Assembly: GCF_010389155.1 (NCBI RefSeq)
Contig: NC_057764.1
Location: forward strand, 38,448,275 to 38,512,274
DNA from: Erigeron canadensis
Lineage: Eukaryota > Streptophyta > Magnoliopsida > Asterales > Asteraceae
DNA: 64,000 nt
Direction of reading: 5' to 3'
The translations under genes and the position numbers were made by a program. Shown one piece after another: positions 11,680 to 24,724 of this stretch (position 1 is the first letter of the stretch; each line of letters starts with the position of its first letter). Under the pieces are notes generated by a model. That model did no database searches and was not told the origin of the DNA. It was given only the letters and a program-made list of their open reading frames with translations.

Positions 11680-12413
11680 CTAGCTAAATAACCCTTTTAA
11701 TACAATTTTTGCTAGTCAATATTCAATAATGCTTAATAAAGGAATAATTGCATATTTGTTTAATTTTTATATATGAAATATACTTAATCAAAGAATGCAA
11801 TAATAATTGAACACGGTGCAATAAAGTAGTTTCGCATTGATATATTTCACATATATGAAAGAAACTGATAAAATAATACACAAGAATGAGAAAAAAAAAG
11901 TTATAAACATATTAATGTATTTAAAGCTTTTAATAGATATCATACAATCAACTTTTTATTTACTCAACACCTTCAAATTCAAAAAATAATAAAAAAAAAT
12001 TATGAAAATTATTACAATACTGTTTAAGAAGAAAAATCATTATTAAAGCTAAAAATCTTATAAAATACACACGAATTCATAATTATATTCCTTTAGTTAA
12101 GTTACAATTAAAAAATAATAATAACTAAGCTACAAATTAAAATATACTATAACTTTATATTACTAATAATAATATTAGCATAATGATAATAGTCAATAAC
12201 TATAAGTGAAAATCTTGGCATGGAATTTGTAGGAGGAAGATTTGGTTTCCAAATTAAATCAAATTCTATAAAAATCTAAAGAAAAGAAAAATCAAAATGA
12301 TTTATGATGTCATAATTTTTTAAAACCTTTGTAAGAAATAATAAGAACTTGACACATAAGATTTTTGTTTAAAAAAACTTCTAGAAACAATCCTCTTTTA
12401 TTTATATAAGAGA
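11680..12413 (-). mobile_element. Possible degenerate Helitron
   Basis: On the minus strand this begins TCTCTTATATAAATAAAAGA (from 12413) preceded by A, and ends in CTAG followed by T at 11683-11680. The 5' end closely resembles that of the Helitron at 5480-6482. The expected hairpin near the CTAG end is not visible, so the 3' end may be decayed or wrong. Confidence 0.4.
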
Positions 12414-13326
12414 TAATCATTTGAGCATTTTTATATAATTCAAGTTTAATAATAACATTTTGATATTTAAAAATTTAGTTGGTCACATATGATATTTTGA
12501 TGTTTAACAATGTCATATATGAAATTCTCCATATAAATAAATATCAACCAAGAAAAGGTTAAAAGACGGATTCCATTCATTTTAGAAAGATTGTCCTCAT
12601 GAACACAAATAAAAGATTACTAGGTATTTATTATTATTTTTTAATCCATTTACCATTTCGAGTGAAAAGTAAGATCAATGTATTAAGAAGGTAATACTGA
12701 CATATTGTGATAGAATCTGACATTAGAGATTATGAGTGAATTCCCTTTAACCCTTTCGACGCGTTTGGTTTATCATGTGTCTTTGATAAGATATAATATG
12801 TCAAAATAATTGAAATTTGAAGAAATATATTTGACGTAATGATTTTTAAGTTTTAAAGAGTCAAGTAATGGACGGAATGAAAAGTCCTTCCGCTACCCTT
12901 AAGGAATGGAGATTTCATCAGAATGTTTACATTTCAACGAAATAAACTTTCTATATTTTTGAACAACCACACACACCAATGATTAAAATTCAATTTTAAT
13001 TTCATTAGATTCTATCAAAATCTGTGAAACAAAGATAAGGTATTATGAAATGGCTTCTTTTGTTTTTTCCCTTGTGGAACAAGGTACCCGCATAGGTAAC
13101 AATGTGGAGAAGGAAATGAACATGATGCTATCAAAGTAAAAAAAATGTTGCAAGACATGCCTAATAACCTCAAAATGCCACATATAAGACCATCACTACC
13201 CACGAGTCTAAAAGCTTATGAAAACAACAGGTACATGTTAAAGAAAGAAGCTAATCCATTTCATGTATTTTTTATTTTATTTTGTGGGTCTTGTTTTCAC
13301 TATGTGATATATGATGATAAACAAAG
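12414..13326. other. Intergenic DNA, no gene supported
   Basis: AT-rich DNA with only short ORFs (for example minus 13015-13203), none with recognisable features. Confidence 0.45.
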
Positions 13327-13584
13327 ATGAATATATATGATATATCATGTCATGATCTTGTTATCCATTCAACAATGGCCCCAAATAGTTGGTTGAACTG
13401 TCCCTATTTGTCTAGTGTCAACTACTACCCCAAGATTTCTTTCAAGCCAACGAGTGTGACCCTCCTAGATTTTGTAATCAAGCATACTTGGAAAGTGTGT
13501 GCCCCCGTTGTCACCACTCGTTTTACCTTTATCATGGAAAGTAAGAAATCTAGGCGTATTATATTTTTCTTGATAAACACTTAA
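13327..13584 (+). pseudogene. Gene fragment, weakly B3-domain-like
   Basis: An 85-codon open frame containing SVTLLDFVIKHTWKV and TTRFTFIM, which loosely resembles the core of plant B3 DNA-binding domains (VTL...KTWKV...). Its 3' end runs into the segment duplicated at 32960-33645, where the equivalent frame is different. I treat it as a decayed remnant; identity is tentative. Confidence 0.25.
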
Positions 13585-13988
13585 CAAGTTTAGAGGTTTT
13601 TTTTTTCTTATTCTTTTCCTTTAATCAAAGGACATTTGGGTTTGTGGTATTTGAGAATCCATCATTCAAAAGATCATGCGTTTTGCCCCTTGTGTTGGAG
13701 AAAGAATAATACTCGTAAAAGGTTATGAATTACGACAATGAGTACAGGTCTAACCACAAGAAGGGTTCTTAAAGCTTCCTTTTAATCTTACTTCTGAATC
13801 AAATGATCCTAACATTAAGCATTTCTTTTCTATATAAAAAATAAGTGTTATCAAAAATACGAACTTTGTTTCAAAATGAATAATGGTTACTTTATCTGCA
13901 ACCTCTCAGATAAATTAATTGGCGTTCACTATTTTAATTAAATGTAGATGCCCGAATACACGAGGCATGAATCACTCTTTGTTTGTTA
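13530..13988 (+). repeat. Duplicated block, copy interrupted by Harbinger insertion
   Basis: Matches 32960-33650 in the same orientation (shared words include CCTTTAATCAAAGGACATTTGGG, split here as CCTTTAATCAAAGG and ACATTTGGG, and AAATGATCCTAACATTAAGC). The match stops at 13988 and resumes at 26719 (AGTTAACA.TTTGTATATT), exactly across the Harbinger element. Confidence 0.85.
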
Positions 13989-14309
13989 GGCCTCTACTTA
14001 TAATACCCTATTTCTAACCTACTTCTAACACTATTAATCACTTCTAGGCATACCAAGAACACCCCCTCCTTATAACGTCATTTCTAACCCACTTCTAACA
14101 CTATTCATCTATTATTATATTATTTCATTTTTATTTTTCATAAAATTAAACAAACACATTTTATTATAATTAAAACACTTTTTATTATTAAAAAAATATT
14201 AAAACACTTAAAAATAAAACATAGAACACATTGAAAATTCAAAAATAAAATAAAATTAAACACACTAAACTAAAAAACAAAATAAAAAATACAAACAAAA
14301 AAAAACAAA

Positions 14310-15614
14310 CTAGATATCCTTAAAAAACGGTCCGTACTTCTCGATGAGGTTTTTACGCGTAGCCCGTATTTGCTCCAGCTCGTCTTCATCTACGCCGGTG
14401 GGGATTGGCTGTTGTAGAAGTGCGAAAGCCGCCCTGACCTTCTTGCGGAAGCGCTCATCCGCTCTCAACTACCGCTCCTCCTTTACTTTCCTCCTATCCT
14501 CATCAATTTTTTTGGCTTGCTCTTCTTGCAACATGAGCATTCGATCAAGGGTCTGCAAGGCCTGTTCAGACCCACTTGAACCACCACGGCTAGAAGTGGC
14601 ATCCGAACCACTTGACATTTTCCGGGCAACATTACGACCCATAGGTCTACGAATTGGGTCGTCTCCAAACAACCGCTCTGTCGCCACATCCGGGTTTGCA
14701 CTCGACTGACCTAACTCTACAAAATCACCCAAATCAACATAGTCACCCACGCCTCTTCTGGGAACACTATGATCATGCCAAAAGGCAAGACAGTCTTTCA
14801 ACACCTCGTAACATGGCTCAACTGATACTTGGGCGGTCCATGAACCTCCAAGTACTCAATGTGACCTTGGTTGCACACTTGCCTCTCATCGGCGCCGCTC
14901 TATCGCCCATGCTCTTGCAACCTCTTTATAATTGCTCCAAACTTCTTAGTAGTACTTTTGATCTTGTTCCACTTTCCTTGTAACTGGCTTTTGATTCGTT
15001 CTCCGGCTGGGGGGTCTTGGTTGTACCATTCGATCACTTTACGCCAAAACATTGTCTCATCTTGGCTAATACCAACTCTTGAGTCTTGTGAAACATGTGT
15101 CCACGCCCTGCACAACAAAACACATTCGTCCATGGACCACTTCGCCTTCTCAGCTGCAGCCACCCTTTTTTTTGTCACTCGCCTGGGTGGTGCAGGAACC
15201 TCTTGAACTTCATCTTCTTCAGCAGATGCGACACTAGTTCGTGCCGGTTGTGAATAAGTCTCACCTACAGGCCTCTGGATGGGCCCACCTACAGGCCTCT
15301 GGATGGGCCCACCTGCAGCCTGAAGTGCGTTAAAATGTTGCAACATCAGGAACTGCTGCCACTGTTCGTTTATCGATGGTGTACCTAACAAGCTCGTGAA
15401 CGATTGGTTCATCGCACCCAAGCTGCTAGACGCCCCCCGCCATATTAGACGACGACATGGAGGGGGGAGATCCCATATGTGGAAGGGGTCCCAAACCTAG
15501 AAGAGAATCAAAATCATCCATCACATTTTAGTATTGTGCAGGGTTTTGGTGTAGGTTTGTGTTTTGGGTTTGATTTTGGTTTTGGTTTGCAATATTCTTG
15601 TTTTTCCTAGGCAT
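14310..15614 (-). pseudogene. Myb/SANT-like Harbinger ORF1, broken
   Basis: The reading starts at an ATG at 15614 (MPRKNKNIANQNQ) and ends at a TAG at 14310-14312. A central region around 15120-14900 has the KAKWSMDECVLLCRAW...W..V...YN....R....LQGKWNKI pattern of Myb/SANT-like domains in plant PIF/Harbinger ORF1 proteins, which bind element ends and partner the transposase. The C-terminal part is coiled-coil-like (LDRMLMLQEEQAKKIDEDRR). Lesions: a stop after about 28 codons, a frameshift at a run of six G near 15430, a stop and frame change near 14900, and a TAG near 14467. A short GGPIQRPV repeat occurs twice. The Copia array starts next to the start codon. Confidence 0.7.
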
Positions 15615-15618
15615 TTTG

Positions 15619-15840
15619 TGTTAGAGATAAGAATTCGTTTGGATCAGATCAAATCATCATTTCCATATTTAGGAGATTACGACTTTGGCAGCAAGCTTCA
15701 TATCTTGACTTGATTGTATTTCCTTTACAAAGCATTAATCTCATTGTATAAATAGGGACCGAATGTGTATGGTTCATATCATCAAAAATACAATCAATAA
15801 AGTACAATCAAATCTTAATTCTGTTTTTCATTAGTTATCA
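15619..15840 (+). repeat. Copia LTR 1
   Basis: 222 bp, TGTTAGAG...GTTATCA. Contains a TATA box (TGTATAAATAGGG). Preceded by the TTTTG target duplication. Confidence 0.93.
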
Positions 15841-15853
15841 TGGTATCAAAGGC
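15841..15853 (+). other. Primer binding site, unit 1
   Basis: TGGTATCAAAGGC directly follows the LTR. It matches the initiator-Met tRNA type site (TGGTATCAGAGC) used by plant Copia elements, with one mismatch in the first 11. Confidence 0.8.
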
Positions 15854-15927
15854 CCGAAATCGGGCTACATCATCTACCCATTAACCTCATAAGACTGTAT
15901 CACCCAAATTGAACACCAAGAGCCACC

Positions 15928-16392
15928 ATGGCAGATGCCGGCAGCTCGGGTTCAGATTTGGCATTACAGTTAGCAACCTTTTTACAGAACAATACCAATC
16001 AACAATCTCAAAACCCAAAGCTCTCCGATAATCTACAAATTAACCTGAAACTAAATAGCCAGAACTACGCCCTATGGACCCGAATGATCCGGGTAGCCAT
16101 CGGCGGCCGATCAAAAACCCTTCTATCACATTTAACCCAAAAACCACCAGAAAAAACATTAGTTGAAAAATATGAGATATGGGAACAAGAAGACCTGATC
16201 GTGTTTTCTTGGCTCATTCAAAACATTGAACCAATATTAGCCGACAATCTTACCGAGTTTTCCACTGCTAAAGAATTGTGGGACGCTTTAGTTATCACTT
16301 ACAGCAGTGGGAAAGACAAGCTGCAAACATTCAATCTGCATGTCAAAGCCAACGAGATCAGGCAAAATGACAAGTCACTTGAAGATTTCTGA
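15928..16392 (+). pseudogene. Copia gag N-terminal part, unit 1
   Basis: 154 codons from ATG to an in-frame TGA at 16390-16392. Matches the plant Copia gag N-terminal region (NLKLNSQNYALWTRMI; ELWDALVITYSSGKDKLQ). The next in-frame codons (IALQGIWGEID) continue the gag homology, so the TGA is a nonsense mutation, probably of a Trp codon. Identical in all three units. Confidence 0.88.
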
Positions 16393-17726
16393 ATAGCATT
16401 GCAAGGAATATGGGGCGAAATCGATCGGATAGATCCAAACCCGATGACATGTCCAGAAGACATTAAAACATATGCCAAGATCAGATCGGCACAGAAGTTG
16501 TTTCAATTTCTTAACGGTTTGGATCGAAAATTCGATTCAATCAGAAGGGAGATCCTTCGAACAGATCCGCTTCCAAGTTCTGAGGCCGCTTATGCAACCA
16601 TTCGCAAAGAGGCCGCTCACCAGAATATTCTAGGAGCAACCTCAAGTGAGTCACATGGTGTTGCCGTCGGCCTTATTGCCGGAGAATCAAACGGAGGAGG
16701 ATTTGCCACAAAAAGCTTTCATCGTGGTGATATCAAAAAGAAAACCCAAGAACATAAATCTAACCTATTTTGTGATGAGTGTGGTATGACAAAATATACC
16801 AAAGATCAATGTTTCCGACTTGTCGGATACCCGTCATGGTGGACAGAGAACAAAAAGGGCAGCCGAGGTATAAAGATGGAGAAAGAGAAGACACCTACCA
16901 CCAATACAAACTCCAATAATGGTGATAATGGTGATCGTCAAAAATGGACACCGAATACAGTGGAGTTGTGGCGGCCAGGGAGGAAGAATCATTTTCGGTG
17001 GCAGGTAAAAGGGAGAAAAGGAGCCGTCGGTCAAACCTTAACTCCCAAAATTATGTTTCTCACGTTCCTTTTTCAAGATCATATATGCCTATTAATAATA
17101 ATAATAGATATAGATATAATATTCAGGTTACTAATAGGTTTTATGGACTTGAGGATATAAGTGATGGGCTTGAAATTGATGGGAGCCCACAAGAAAAAAT
17201 AGGGGCGGTTCATGGGACGAATATAGGTCCAAAGTTTTTAAAGGGAACAACATATGTAGCAAAAAAGGAGGAAAAAGATGGGTCGTGGATTTTTGATTGT
17301 GGTGCAACAGATACAATGACATATGAATTATCTCAGTTTTCAGATTTTTCAAAACCTAGTAGAACGCATATCGAGGCGGCTAATAAACAAAAAATGGATG
17401 TAAAAACCGGTGGAACAATTAAAATTTCTCCCAATATTAAATTACCAAATTGTCTTTATGTTCCTTCTTTGTCACATAAGCTTTTGTCAATTAGTCATGT
17501 GACAAAAGAACTCAATTGCTCGGTTCTTATGCATCCAAGTTTTTGTCTTTTACAGGATATCAGGACTGGACAGATTATTGGGCGTGGCACTGAGAGAGAT
17601 GGACTGTATTATGTAGATGAAGTAACTCAAACTGGAAAGGTGATGCTAGCTCATGGAACAAAAGAAAGAGAAGCTTGGTTATGGCATAGAAGACTGAGAC
17701 ACCTGTCGATGGATCTATACAGTTAA
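16393..17726 (+). pseudogene. Copia gag C-terminus, protease and pre-integrase, unit 1
   Basis: Continues gag, then a zinc knuckle CDECGMTKYTKDQC in which the usual His of CX2CX4HX4C is Tyr, then an aspartic protease with the DCGAT motif (WIFDCGATDTM), then the GAG-pre-integrase region (LWHRRLRH). Unit 1 has a one-base deletion in the A-run at 16940-16944, so the frame is split into overlapping ORFs at 16399-17160 and 16944-17726. It ends at a TAA created where integrase was deleted. Confidence 0.85.
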
Positions 17727-18729
17727 ATATAGACCAGATGGTACTATTGAAAGATATAAATCTCGATTAGTTGCCAAGGGATACACTCAGACATACGGGA
17801 TTGATTATTCAAAGACGTTTTCTCCAGTTGCAAAGTTAGATACTATAAGAGTTATTTTCTCAATAGCAGCTAATCAAGGGTGGCCACTTCATCAGTTTGA
17901 TGTCAAAAATGCCTTCTTACATGGAGAGTTGAAAGAAGAAATGTATATGGAGGCTCCTCCTGGCTTCTCTCATGGATTCAAACATGGGGAAGTATGTAGA
18001 TTAAAGAAATCGTTGTATGGATTAAAGCAATCACCGAGAGCTTGGTTTGGCAGGTTCACTCTAGCAATGAAGAAGTATGGGTATAAACAGAGTAATTCAG
18101 ATCACACACTATTTCTGTTTCATAAGGAGGGTCGAGTGACGTGTTTAATAATCTATGTAGATGATATGATTATTACTGGGAATGATGAAAGTGAAATTAA
18201 GCGACTGAAAGAAGCATTATGTGCGGAATTTGAAATGAAAGATCTGGGAAATTTGAGATATTTTCTTGGGATTGAAGTTTTCAGATCTCAGCAAGGGATA
18301 TTTATTTGTCAGAAAAAGTATATTCTAGATCTTTTAGCAGAAGCAGGGATGATTGATTGTAAGCCAGCAGATACGCCTATGGTCATCAATCAGAAACTAT
18401 TTATGAAGATAGAAGCTAAACCTGCTGATAAAAACAGGTACCAACGATTGGTAGGAAAACTTATCTACCTAGCTCATACTCGACCTGATATAGCATATGC
18501 AGTTGGAGTTATAAGTCAGTTCATGCATCAGCCTCAAGAAGATCATATGAATGCAGTTTTGAGAATCCTTAGATATCTTAAAGGAACTACCGGTCATGGA
18601 GTATTGTTTAAAACAAATAATCATATGAAGATTCAGATATTTACTGATGCTGACTGGGCAGGAGACAAAGGCAATCGAAGGTCAACCTCCGGATACTTTT
18701 CTATAGTAGGTGGTAATCTTGTCACTTAG
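17727..18729 (+). pseudogene. Copia reverse transcriptase, unit 1
   Basis: Begins abruptly in the RT region (YRPDGTIERYKSRLVAKGY) one frame off the upstream ORF. The catalytic YVDD motif is intact (LIIYVDDMIITGND). Ends at TAG 18727-18729 where GGNLVT is followed in frame by KSKKQKVV, so the TAG again replaces a likely Trp codon. The integrase core between pre-integrase and RT is absent. Confidence 0.88.
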
Positions 18730-19122
18730 AAGAGTAAAAAGCAAAAAGTTGTTTCGTTGTCTAGTGCTGAAGCAGAATTTAGAGGTATAGCCAAAGGATT
18801 AGTAGAGGCACTGTGGCTGAAAAAACTTGTGTCTAAGATAGGATTTGCTCCAAAAGAAAGTATTCAGATCATGAGCGACAATGAAGCTGCGATTCAGATC
18901 TCAAGAAACCCTGTACAACATGACAGAACTAAACATGTTGAAGTTGATCGACATTTTATTAAAGAAAAACTTGAAGATGAGATCATCAAACTGCCATTTG
19001 TTAAATCAGAAGATCAACTTGCAGATATCCTCACCAAAGCAGTAGGAACAGTTATGTTTCACAAATGTTTAAGCAAGTTGAATTTCGGTGATCCCACTAT
19101 TCAACTTGAGGGAGAGTGTTAG
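18730..19122 (+). pseudogene. Copia RNase H, unit 1
   Basis: In the same frame after the TAG: SSAEAEFRGIAKG, SDNEAAIQISRNP, HDRTKHVEVDRHFI, QLADILTKA, all standard plant Copia RNase H landmarks. The stop codon lies inside LTR 2, as in many Copia elements. Confidence 0.88.
19108..19116 (+). other. Polypurine tract, unit 1
   Basis: GAGGGAGAG immediately before the next LTR, the plus-strand priming site of Copia elements. Confidence 0.75.
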
Positions 19123-19338
19123 AGATAAGAATTCGTTTGGATCAGATCAAATCATCATTTCCATATTTAGGAGATTACGACTTTGGCAGCAAGCTTCATA
19201 TCTTGACTTGATTGTATTTCCTTTACAAAGCATTAATCTCATTGTATAAATAGGGACCGAATGTGTATGGTTCATATCATCAAAAATACAATCAATAAAG
19301 TACAATCAAATCTTAATTCTGTTTTTCATTAGTTATCA
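19117..19338 (+). repeat. Copia LTR 2
   Basis: 222 bp, identical by eye to LTR 1. Serves as right LTR of unit 1 and left LTR of unit 2. Confidence 0.93.
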
Positions 19339-19425
19339 TGGTATCAAAGGCCCGAAATCGGGCTACATCATCTACCCATTAACCTCATAAGACTGTATCA
19401 CCCAAATTGAACACCAAGAGCCACC

Positions 19426-19890
19426 ATGGCAGATGCCGGCAGCTCGGGTTCAGATTTGGCATTACAGTTAGCAACCTTTTTACAGAACAATACCAATCAA
19501 CAATCTCAAAACCCAAAGCTCTCCGATAATCTACAAATTAACCTGAAACTAAATAGCCAGAACTACGCCCTATGGACCCGAATGATCCGGGTAGCCATCG
19601 GCGGCCGATCAAAAACCCTTCTATCACATTTAACCCAAAAACCACCAGAAAAAACATTAGTTGAAAAATATGAGATATGGGAACAAGAAGACCTGATCGT
19701 GTTTTCTTGGCTCATTCAAAACATTGAACCAATATTAGCCGACAATCTTACCGAGTTTTCCACTGCTAAAGAATTGTGGGACGCTTTAGTTATCACTTAC
19801 AGCAGTGGGAAAGACAAGCTGCAAACATTCAATCTGCATGTCAAAGCCAACGAGATCAGGCAAAATGACAAGTCACTTGAAGATTTCTGA
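19426..19890 (+). pseudogene. Copia gag N-terminal part, unit 2
   Basis: Same 154-aa product as unit 1, with the same TGA at its end. Confidence 0.88.
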
Positions 19891-21225
19891 ATAGCATTGC
19901 AAGGAATATGGGGCGAAATCGATCGGATAGATCCAAACCCGATGACATGTCCAGAAGACATTAAAACATATGCCAAGATCAGATCGGCACAGAAGTTGTT
20001 TCAATTTCTTAACGGTTTGGATCGAAAATTCGATTCAATCAGAAGGGAGATCCTTCGAACAGATCCGCTTCCAAGTTCTGAGGCCGCTTATGCAACCATT
20101 CGCAAAGAGGCCGCTCACCAGAATATTCTAGGAGCAACCTCAAGTGAGTCACATGGTGTTGCCGTCGGCCTTATTGCCGGAGAATCAAACGGAGGAGGAT
20201 TTGCCACAAAAAGCTTTCATCGTGGTGATATCAAAAAGAAAACCCAAGAACATAAATCTAACCTATTTTGTGATGAGTGTGGTATGACAAAATATACCAA
20301 AGATCAATGTTTCCGACTTGTCGGATACCCGTCATGGTGGACAGAGAACAAAAAGGGCAGCCGAGGTATAAAGATGGAGAAAGAGAAGACACCTACCACC
20401 AATACAAACTCCAATAATGGTGATAATGGTGATCGTCAAAAAATGGACACCGAATACAGTGGAGTTGTGGCGGCCAGGGAGGAAGAATCATTTTCGGTGG
20501 CAGGTAAAAGGGAGAAAAGGAGCCGTCGGTCAAACCTTAACTCCCAAAATTATGTTTCTCACGTTCCTTTTTCAAGATCATATATGCCTATTAATAATAA
20601 TAATAGATATAGATATAATATTCAGGTTACTAATAGGTTTTATGGACTTGAGGATATAAGTGATGGGCTTGAAATTGATGGGAGCCCACAAGAAAAAATA
20701 GGGGCGGTTCATGGGACGAATATAGGTCCAAAGTTTTTAAAGGGAACAACATATGTAGCAAAAAAGGAGGAAAAAGATGGGTCGTGGATTTTTGATTGTG
20801 GTGCAACAGATACAATGACATATGAATTATCTCAGTTTTCAGATTTTTCAAAACCTAGTAGAACGCATATCGAGGCGGCTAATAAACAAAAAATGGATGT
20901 AAAAACCGGTGGAACAATTAAAATTTCTCCCAATATTAAATTACCAAATTGTCTTTATGTTCCTTCTTTGTCACATAAGCTTTTGTCAATTAGTCATGTG
21001 ACAAAAGAACTCAATTGCTCGGTTCTTATGCATCCAAGTTTTTGTCTTTTACAGGATATCAGGACTGGACAGATTATTGGGCGTGGCACTGAGAGAGATG
21101 GACTGTATTATGTAGATGAAGTAACTCAAACTGGAAAGGTGATGCTAGCTCATGGAACAAAAGAAAGAGAAGCTTGGTTATGGCATAGAAGACTGAGACA
21201 CCTGTCGATGGATCTATACAGTTAA
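19891..21225 (+). pseudogene. Copia gag C-terminus, protease and pre-integrase, unit 2
   Basis: Here the A-run (20438-20443) has six A, so zinc knuckle, protease and pre-integrase region are in one continuous frame. Knuckle His-to-Tyr change and DCGAT motif as in unit 1. Ends at the integrase deletion. Confidence 0.87.
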
Positions 21226-22228
21226 ATATAGACCAGATGGTACTATTGAAAGATATAAATCTCGATTAGTTGCCAAGGGATACACTCAGACATACGGGAT
21301 TGATTATTCAAAGACGTTTTCTCCAGTTGCAAAGTTAGATACTATAAGAGTTATTTTCTCAATAGCAGCTAATCAAGGGTGGCCACTTCATCAGTTTGAT
21401 GTCAAAAATGCCTTCTTACATGGAGAGTTGAAAGAAGAAATGTATATGGAGGCTCCTCCTGGCTTCTCTCATGGATTCAAACATGGGGAAGTATGTAGAT
21501 TAAAGAAATCGTTGTATGGATTAAAGCAATCACCGAGAGCTTGGTTTGGCAGGTTCACTCTAGCAATGAAGAAGTATGGGTATAAACAGAGTAATTCAGA
21601 TCACACACTATTTCTGTTTCATAAGGAGGGTCGAGTGACGTGTTTAATAATCTATGTAGATGATATGATTATTACTGGGAATGATGAAAGTGAAATTAAG
21701 CGACTGAAAGAAGCATTATGTGCGGAATTTGAAATGAAAGATCTGGGAAATTTGAGATATTTTCTTGGGATTGAAGTTTTCAGATCTCAGCAAGGGATAT
21801 TTATTTGTCAGAAAAAGTATATTCTAGATCTTTTAGCAGAAGCAGGGATGATTGATTGTAAGCCAGCAGATACGCCTATGGTCATCAATCAGAAACTATT
21901 TATGAAGATAGAAGCTAAACCTGCTGATAAAAACAGGTACCAACGATTGGTAGGAAAACTTATCTACCTAGCTCATACTCGACCTGATATAGCATATGCA
22001 GTTGGAGTTATAAGTCAGTTCATGCATCAGCCTCAAGAAGATCATATGAATGCAGTTTTGAGAATCCTTAGATATCTTAAAGGAACTACCGGTCATGGAG
22101 TATTGTTTAAAACAAATAATCATATGAAGATTCAGATATTTACTGATGCTGACTGGGCAGGAGACAAAGGCAATCGAAGGTCAACCTCCGGATACTTTTC
22201 TATAGTAGGTGGTAATCTTGTCACTTAG
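21226..22228 (+). pseudogene. Copia reverse transcriptase, unit 2
   Basis: Same sequence and same terminal TAG as unit 1; YVDD intact. Confidence 0.88.
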
Positions 22229-22621
22229 AAGAGTAAAAAGCAAAAAGTTGTTTCGTTGTCTAGTGCTGAAGCAGAATTTAGAGGTATAGCCAAAGGATTA
22301 GTAGAGGCACTGTGGCTGAAAAAACTTGTGTCTAAGATAGGATTTGCTCCAAAAGAAAGTATTCAGATCATGAGCGACAATGAAGCTGCGATTCAGATCT
22401 CAAGAAACCCTGTACAACATGACAGAACTAAACATGTTGAAGTTGATCGACATTTTATTAAAGAAAAACTTGAAGATGAGATCATCAAACTGCCATTTGT
22501 TAAATCAGAAGATCAACTTGCAGATATCCTCACCAAAGCAGTAGGAACAGTTATGTTTCACAAATGTTTAAGCAAGTTGAATTTCGGTGATCCCACTATT
22601 CAACTTGAGGGAGAGTGTTAG
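22229..22621 (+). pseudogene. Copia RNase H, unit 2
   Basis: Same as unit 1; ends inside LTR 3. Confidence 0.88.
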
Positions 22622-22837
22622 AGATAAGAATTCGTTTGGATCAGATCAAATCATCATTTCCATATTTAGGAGATTACGACTTTGGCAGCAAGCTTCATAT
22701 CTTGACTTGATTGTATTTCCTTTACAAAGCATTAATCTCATTGTATAAATAGGGACCGAATGTGTATGGTTCATATCATCAAAAATACAATCAATAAAGT
22801 ACAATCAAATCTTAATTCTGTTTTTCATTAGTTATCA
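22616..22837 (+). repeat. Copia LTR 3
   Basis: 222 bp, identical by eye to LTRs 1 and 2. Confidence 0.93.
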
Positions 22838-22924
22838 TGGTATCAAAGGCCCGAAATCGGGCTACATCATCTACCCATTAACCTCATAAGACTGTATCAC
22901 CCAAATTGAACACCAAGAGCCACC

Positions 22925-23389
22925 ATGGCAGATGCCGGCAGCTCGGGTTCAGATTTGGCATTACAGTTAGCAACCTTTTTACAGAACAATACCAATCAAC
23001 AATCTCAAAACCCAAAGCTCTCCGATAATCTACAAATTAACCTGAAACTAAATAGCCAGAACTACGCCCTATGGACCCGAATGATCCGGGTAGCCATCGG
23101 CGGCCGATCAAAAACCCTTCTATCACATTTAACCCAAAAACCACCAGAAAAAACATTAGTTGAAAAATATGAGATATGGGAACAAGAAGACCTGATCGTG
23201 TTTTCTTGGCTCATTCAAAACATTGAACCAATATTAGCCGACAATCTTACCGAGTTTTCCACTGCTAAAGAATTGTGGGACGCTTTAGTTATCACTTACA
23301 GCAGTGGGAAAGACAAGCTGCAAACATTCAATCTGCATGTCAAAGCCAACGAGATCAGGCAAAATGACAAGTCACTTGAAGATTTCTGA
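22925..23389 (+). pseudogene. Copia gag N-terminal part, unit 3
   Basis: Same product and TGA as units 1 and 2. Confidence 0.88.
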
Positions 23390-24724
23390 ATAGCATTGCA
23401 AGGAATATGGGGCGAAATCGATCGGATAGATCCAAACCCGATGACATGTCCAGAAGACATTAAAACATATGCCAAGATCAGATCGGCACAGAAGTTGTTT
23501 CAATTTCTTAACGGTTTGGATCGAAAATTCGATTCAATCAGAAGGGAGATCCTTCGAACAGATCCGCTTCCAAGTTCTGAGGCCGCTTATGCAACCATTC
23601 GCAAAGAGGCCGCTCACCAGAATATTCTAGGAGCAACCTCAAGTGAGTCACATGGTGTTGCCGTCGGCCTTATTGCCGGAGAATCAAACGGAGGAGGATT
23701 TGCCACAAAAAGCTTTCATCGTGGTGATATCAAAAAGAAAACCCAAGAACATAAATCTAACCTATTTTGTGATGAGTGTGGTATGACAAAATATACCAAA
23801 GATCAATGTTTCCGACTTGTCGGATACCCGTCATGGTGGACAGAGAACAAAAAGGGCAGCCGAGGTATAAAGATGGAGAAAGAGAAGACACCTACCACCA
23901 ATACAAACTCCAATAATGGTGATAATGGTGATCGTCAAAAAATGGACACCGAATACAGTGGAGTTGTGGCGGCCAGGGAGGAAGAATCATTTTCGGTGGC
24001 AGGTAAAAGGGAGAAAAGGAGCCGTCGGTCAAACCTTAACTCCCAAAATTATGTTTCTCACGTTCCTTTTTCAAGATCATATATGCCTATTAATAATAAT
24101 AATAGATATAGATATAATATTCAGGTTACTAATAGGTTTTATGGACTTGAGGATATAAGTGATGGGCTTGAAATTGATGGGAGCCCACAAGAAAAAATAG
24201 GGGCGGTTCATGGGACGAATATAGGTCCAAAGTTTTTAAAGGGAACAACATATGTAGCAAAAAAGGAGGAAAAAGATGGGTCGTGGATTTTTGATTGTGG
24301 TGCAACAGATACAATGACATATGAATTATCTCAGTTTTCAGATTTTTCAAAACCTAGTAGAACGCATATCGAGGCGGCTAATAAACAAAAAATGGATGTA
24401 AAAACCGGTGGAACAATTAAAATTTCTCCCAATATTAAATTACCAAATTGTCTTTATGTTCCTTCTTTGTCACATAAGCTTTTGTCAATTAGTCATGTGA
24501 CAAAAGAACTCAATTGCTCGGTTCTTATGCATCCAAGTTTTTGTCTTTTACAGGATATCAGGACTGGACAGATTATTGGGCGTGGCACTGAGAGAGATGG
24601 ACTGTATTATGTAGATGAAGTAACTCAAACTGGAAAGGTGATGCTAGCTCATGGAACAAAAGAAAGAGAAGCTTGGTTATGGCATAGAAGACTGAGACAC
24701 CTGTCGATGGATCTATACAGTTAA
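23390..24724 (+). pseudogene. Copia gag C-terminus, protease and pre-integrase, unit 3
   Basis: Six-A version of the A-run (23937-23942), as in unit 2. Same truncation at the missing integrase. Confidence 0.87.
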